From Flavobacteriaceae bacterium (GTDB taxonomy: Bacteria; Bacteroidota; Bacteroidia; Flavobacteriales; Weeksellaceae), in contig JAISSC010000113.1 of assembly GCA_031273305.1 (NCBI GenBank), positions 1 to 5,994 of the forward strand: a DNA stretch of 5,994 nucleotides, in the 5' to 3' direction. A program made the translations under genes and the position numbers. Shown piece by piece: positions 5,797 through 5,994 of this stretch. Within the stretch, counting starts at the first letter, position 1, and each line of letters starts with the position of its first letter. Below the pieces are notes generated by a model. That model was given only the letters and a program-made list of their open reading frames with translations. It was not told where the DNA came from and ran no database searches.

Positions 5797-5994
5797 TTAA
5801 TGCTCTTTCACACAACGCACGCTAAAACCGAAGGTGCGATTGGCCATGTCCGGCAAGGCTCCGGAATCGGAGATATGTACATTATACGAGTAGGACTCAC
5901 TTACCGTGCTGCTCCAGTAGTAGCCGCGTATACCTACATCTGTAATATTACCGTCGTCACGATGTCGCATCCCTGCTACGGGCAGAAAAAGCGT
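5797..5994 (-). CDS. FISUMP-domain protein, C-terminal end (runs off right edge)
   Basis: 65 codons plus TAA are read on the minus strand; the start lies beyond the window. The fragment shows the C-terminal pattern of the Fibrobacter succinogenes major paralogous domain (FISUMP): LFLPVAGMR, a DDGNITDVG turn, GYYWSST, alternating strands with SYSYNVHISDSG, and the ending FGFSVRCVKEH (compare the usual GFSVRCVK). FISUMP proteins are mostly secreted or lipid-anchored surface proteins of Bacteroidota and Fibrobacteres, often in paralogous families, with no established biochemical role; signal peptide and upstream domains cannot be seen here. Its base composition differs from the adjacent operon: 89 of 174 bases are G or C over 5821-5994 by hand count, against 19 of 60 in a sample of the cyclotransferase gene. 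It converges on the cyclotransferase gene. Confidence 0.85.
   Translation of the reverse strand, partial: TLFLPVAGMRHRDDGNITDVGIRGYYWSSTVSESYSYNVHISDSGALPDMANRTFGFSVRCVKEH

Noticed and set aside
1..5994. CRISPR array, tRNA/rRNA genes, insertion sequence or phage elements
   Set aside because: Reading both strands, I found no regularly spaced repeats, no cloverleaf-like segment in the short gaps, and no transposase or integrase motifs.

Overview
The window looks like a chromosomal stretch from a member of the Bacteroidota. Supporting evidence: several genes are preceded by a TAnnTTTG -7 element, strong Shine-Dalgarno sites are scarce, and the non-coding DNA is AT-rich. One predicted exported protein has Gln just after its likely signal-peptidase site, and there is a FISUMP-domain protein plus a plant-type glutaminyl cyclase lipoprotein. 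I cannot name the genus from the sequence; a Bacteroidales- or Flavobacteriia-like organism is an inference.

Layout, left to right. (1) 1-1715, minus strand: a U32-family protein (tRNA/rRNA hydroxylation type, TrhP-like) is followed after 10 bp by a radical SAM protein that runs off the left edge; these two probably form an operon. (2) 1890-3371, minus strand: a complete exported sulfatase of the serine type, standing alone, with an AT-rich hairpin at its stop codon. (3) 3372-3540: a divergent intergenic region with one -7 element for the sulfatase and one for the plus-strand operon. (4) 3541-5682, plus strand: yidD, lgt and a lipoprotein glutaminyl-peptide cyclotransferase, with gaps of only 12 and 9 bp. 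(5) 5683-5796: a convergent intergenic region holding a perfect 10-bp inverted repeat. (6) 5797-5994, minus strand: the C-terminal end of a FISUMP-domain protein that runs off the right edge.

The plus-strand operon has one theme, the processing of newly made envelope proteins: YidD assists membrane insertion, Lgt starts lipoprotein maturation, and the cyclotransferase would cap N-terminal Gln as pyroglutamate and is itself an Lgt substrate. The neighbouring sulfatase, with its predicted A|Q cleavage site, is a plausible client of that last enzyme. The minus-strand pair on the left points to RNA modification (U32) plus an unidentified radical SAM reaction.

I see no mobile element, CRISPR array, tRNA, rRNA or clear undescribed defence or biosynthetic system. 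The genes are mostly recognisable families; the interest lies in their combination and in a few details of starts, maturation signals and composition.
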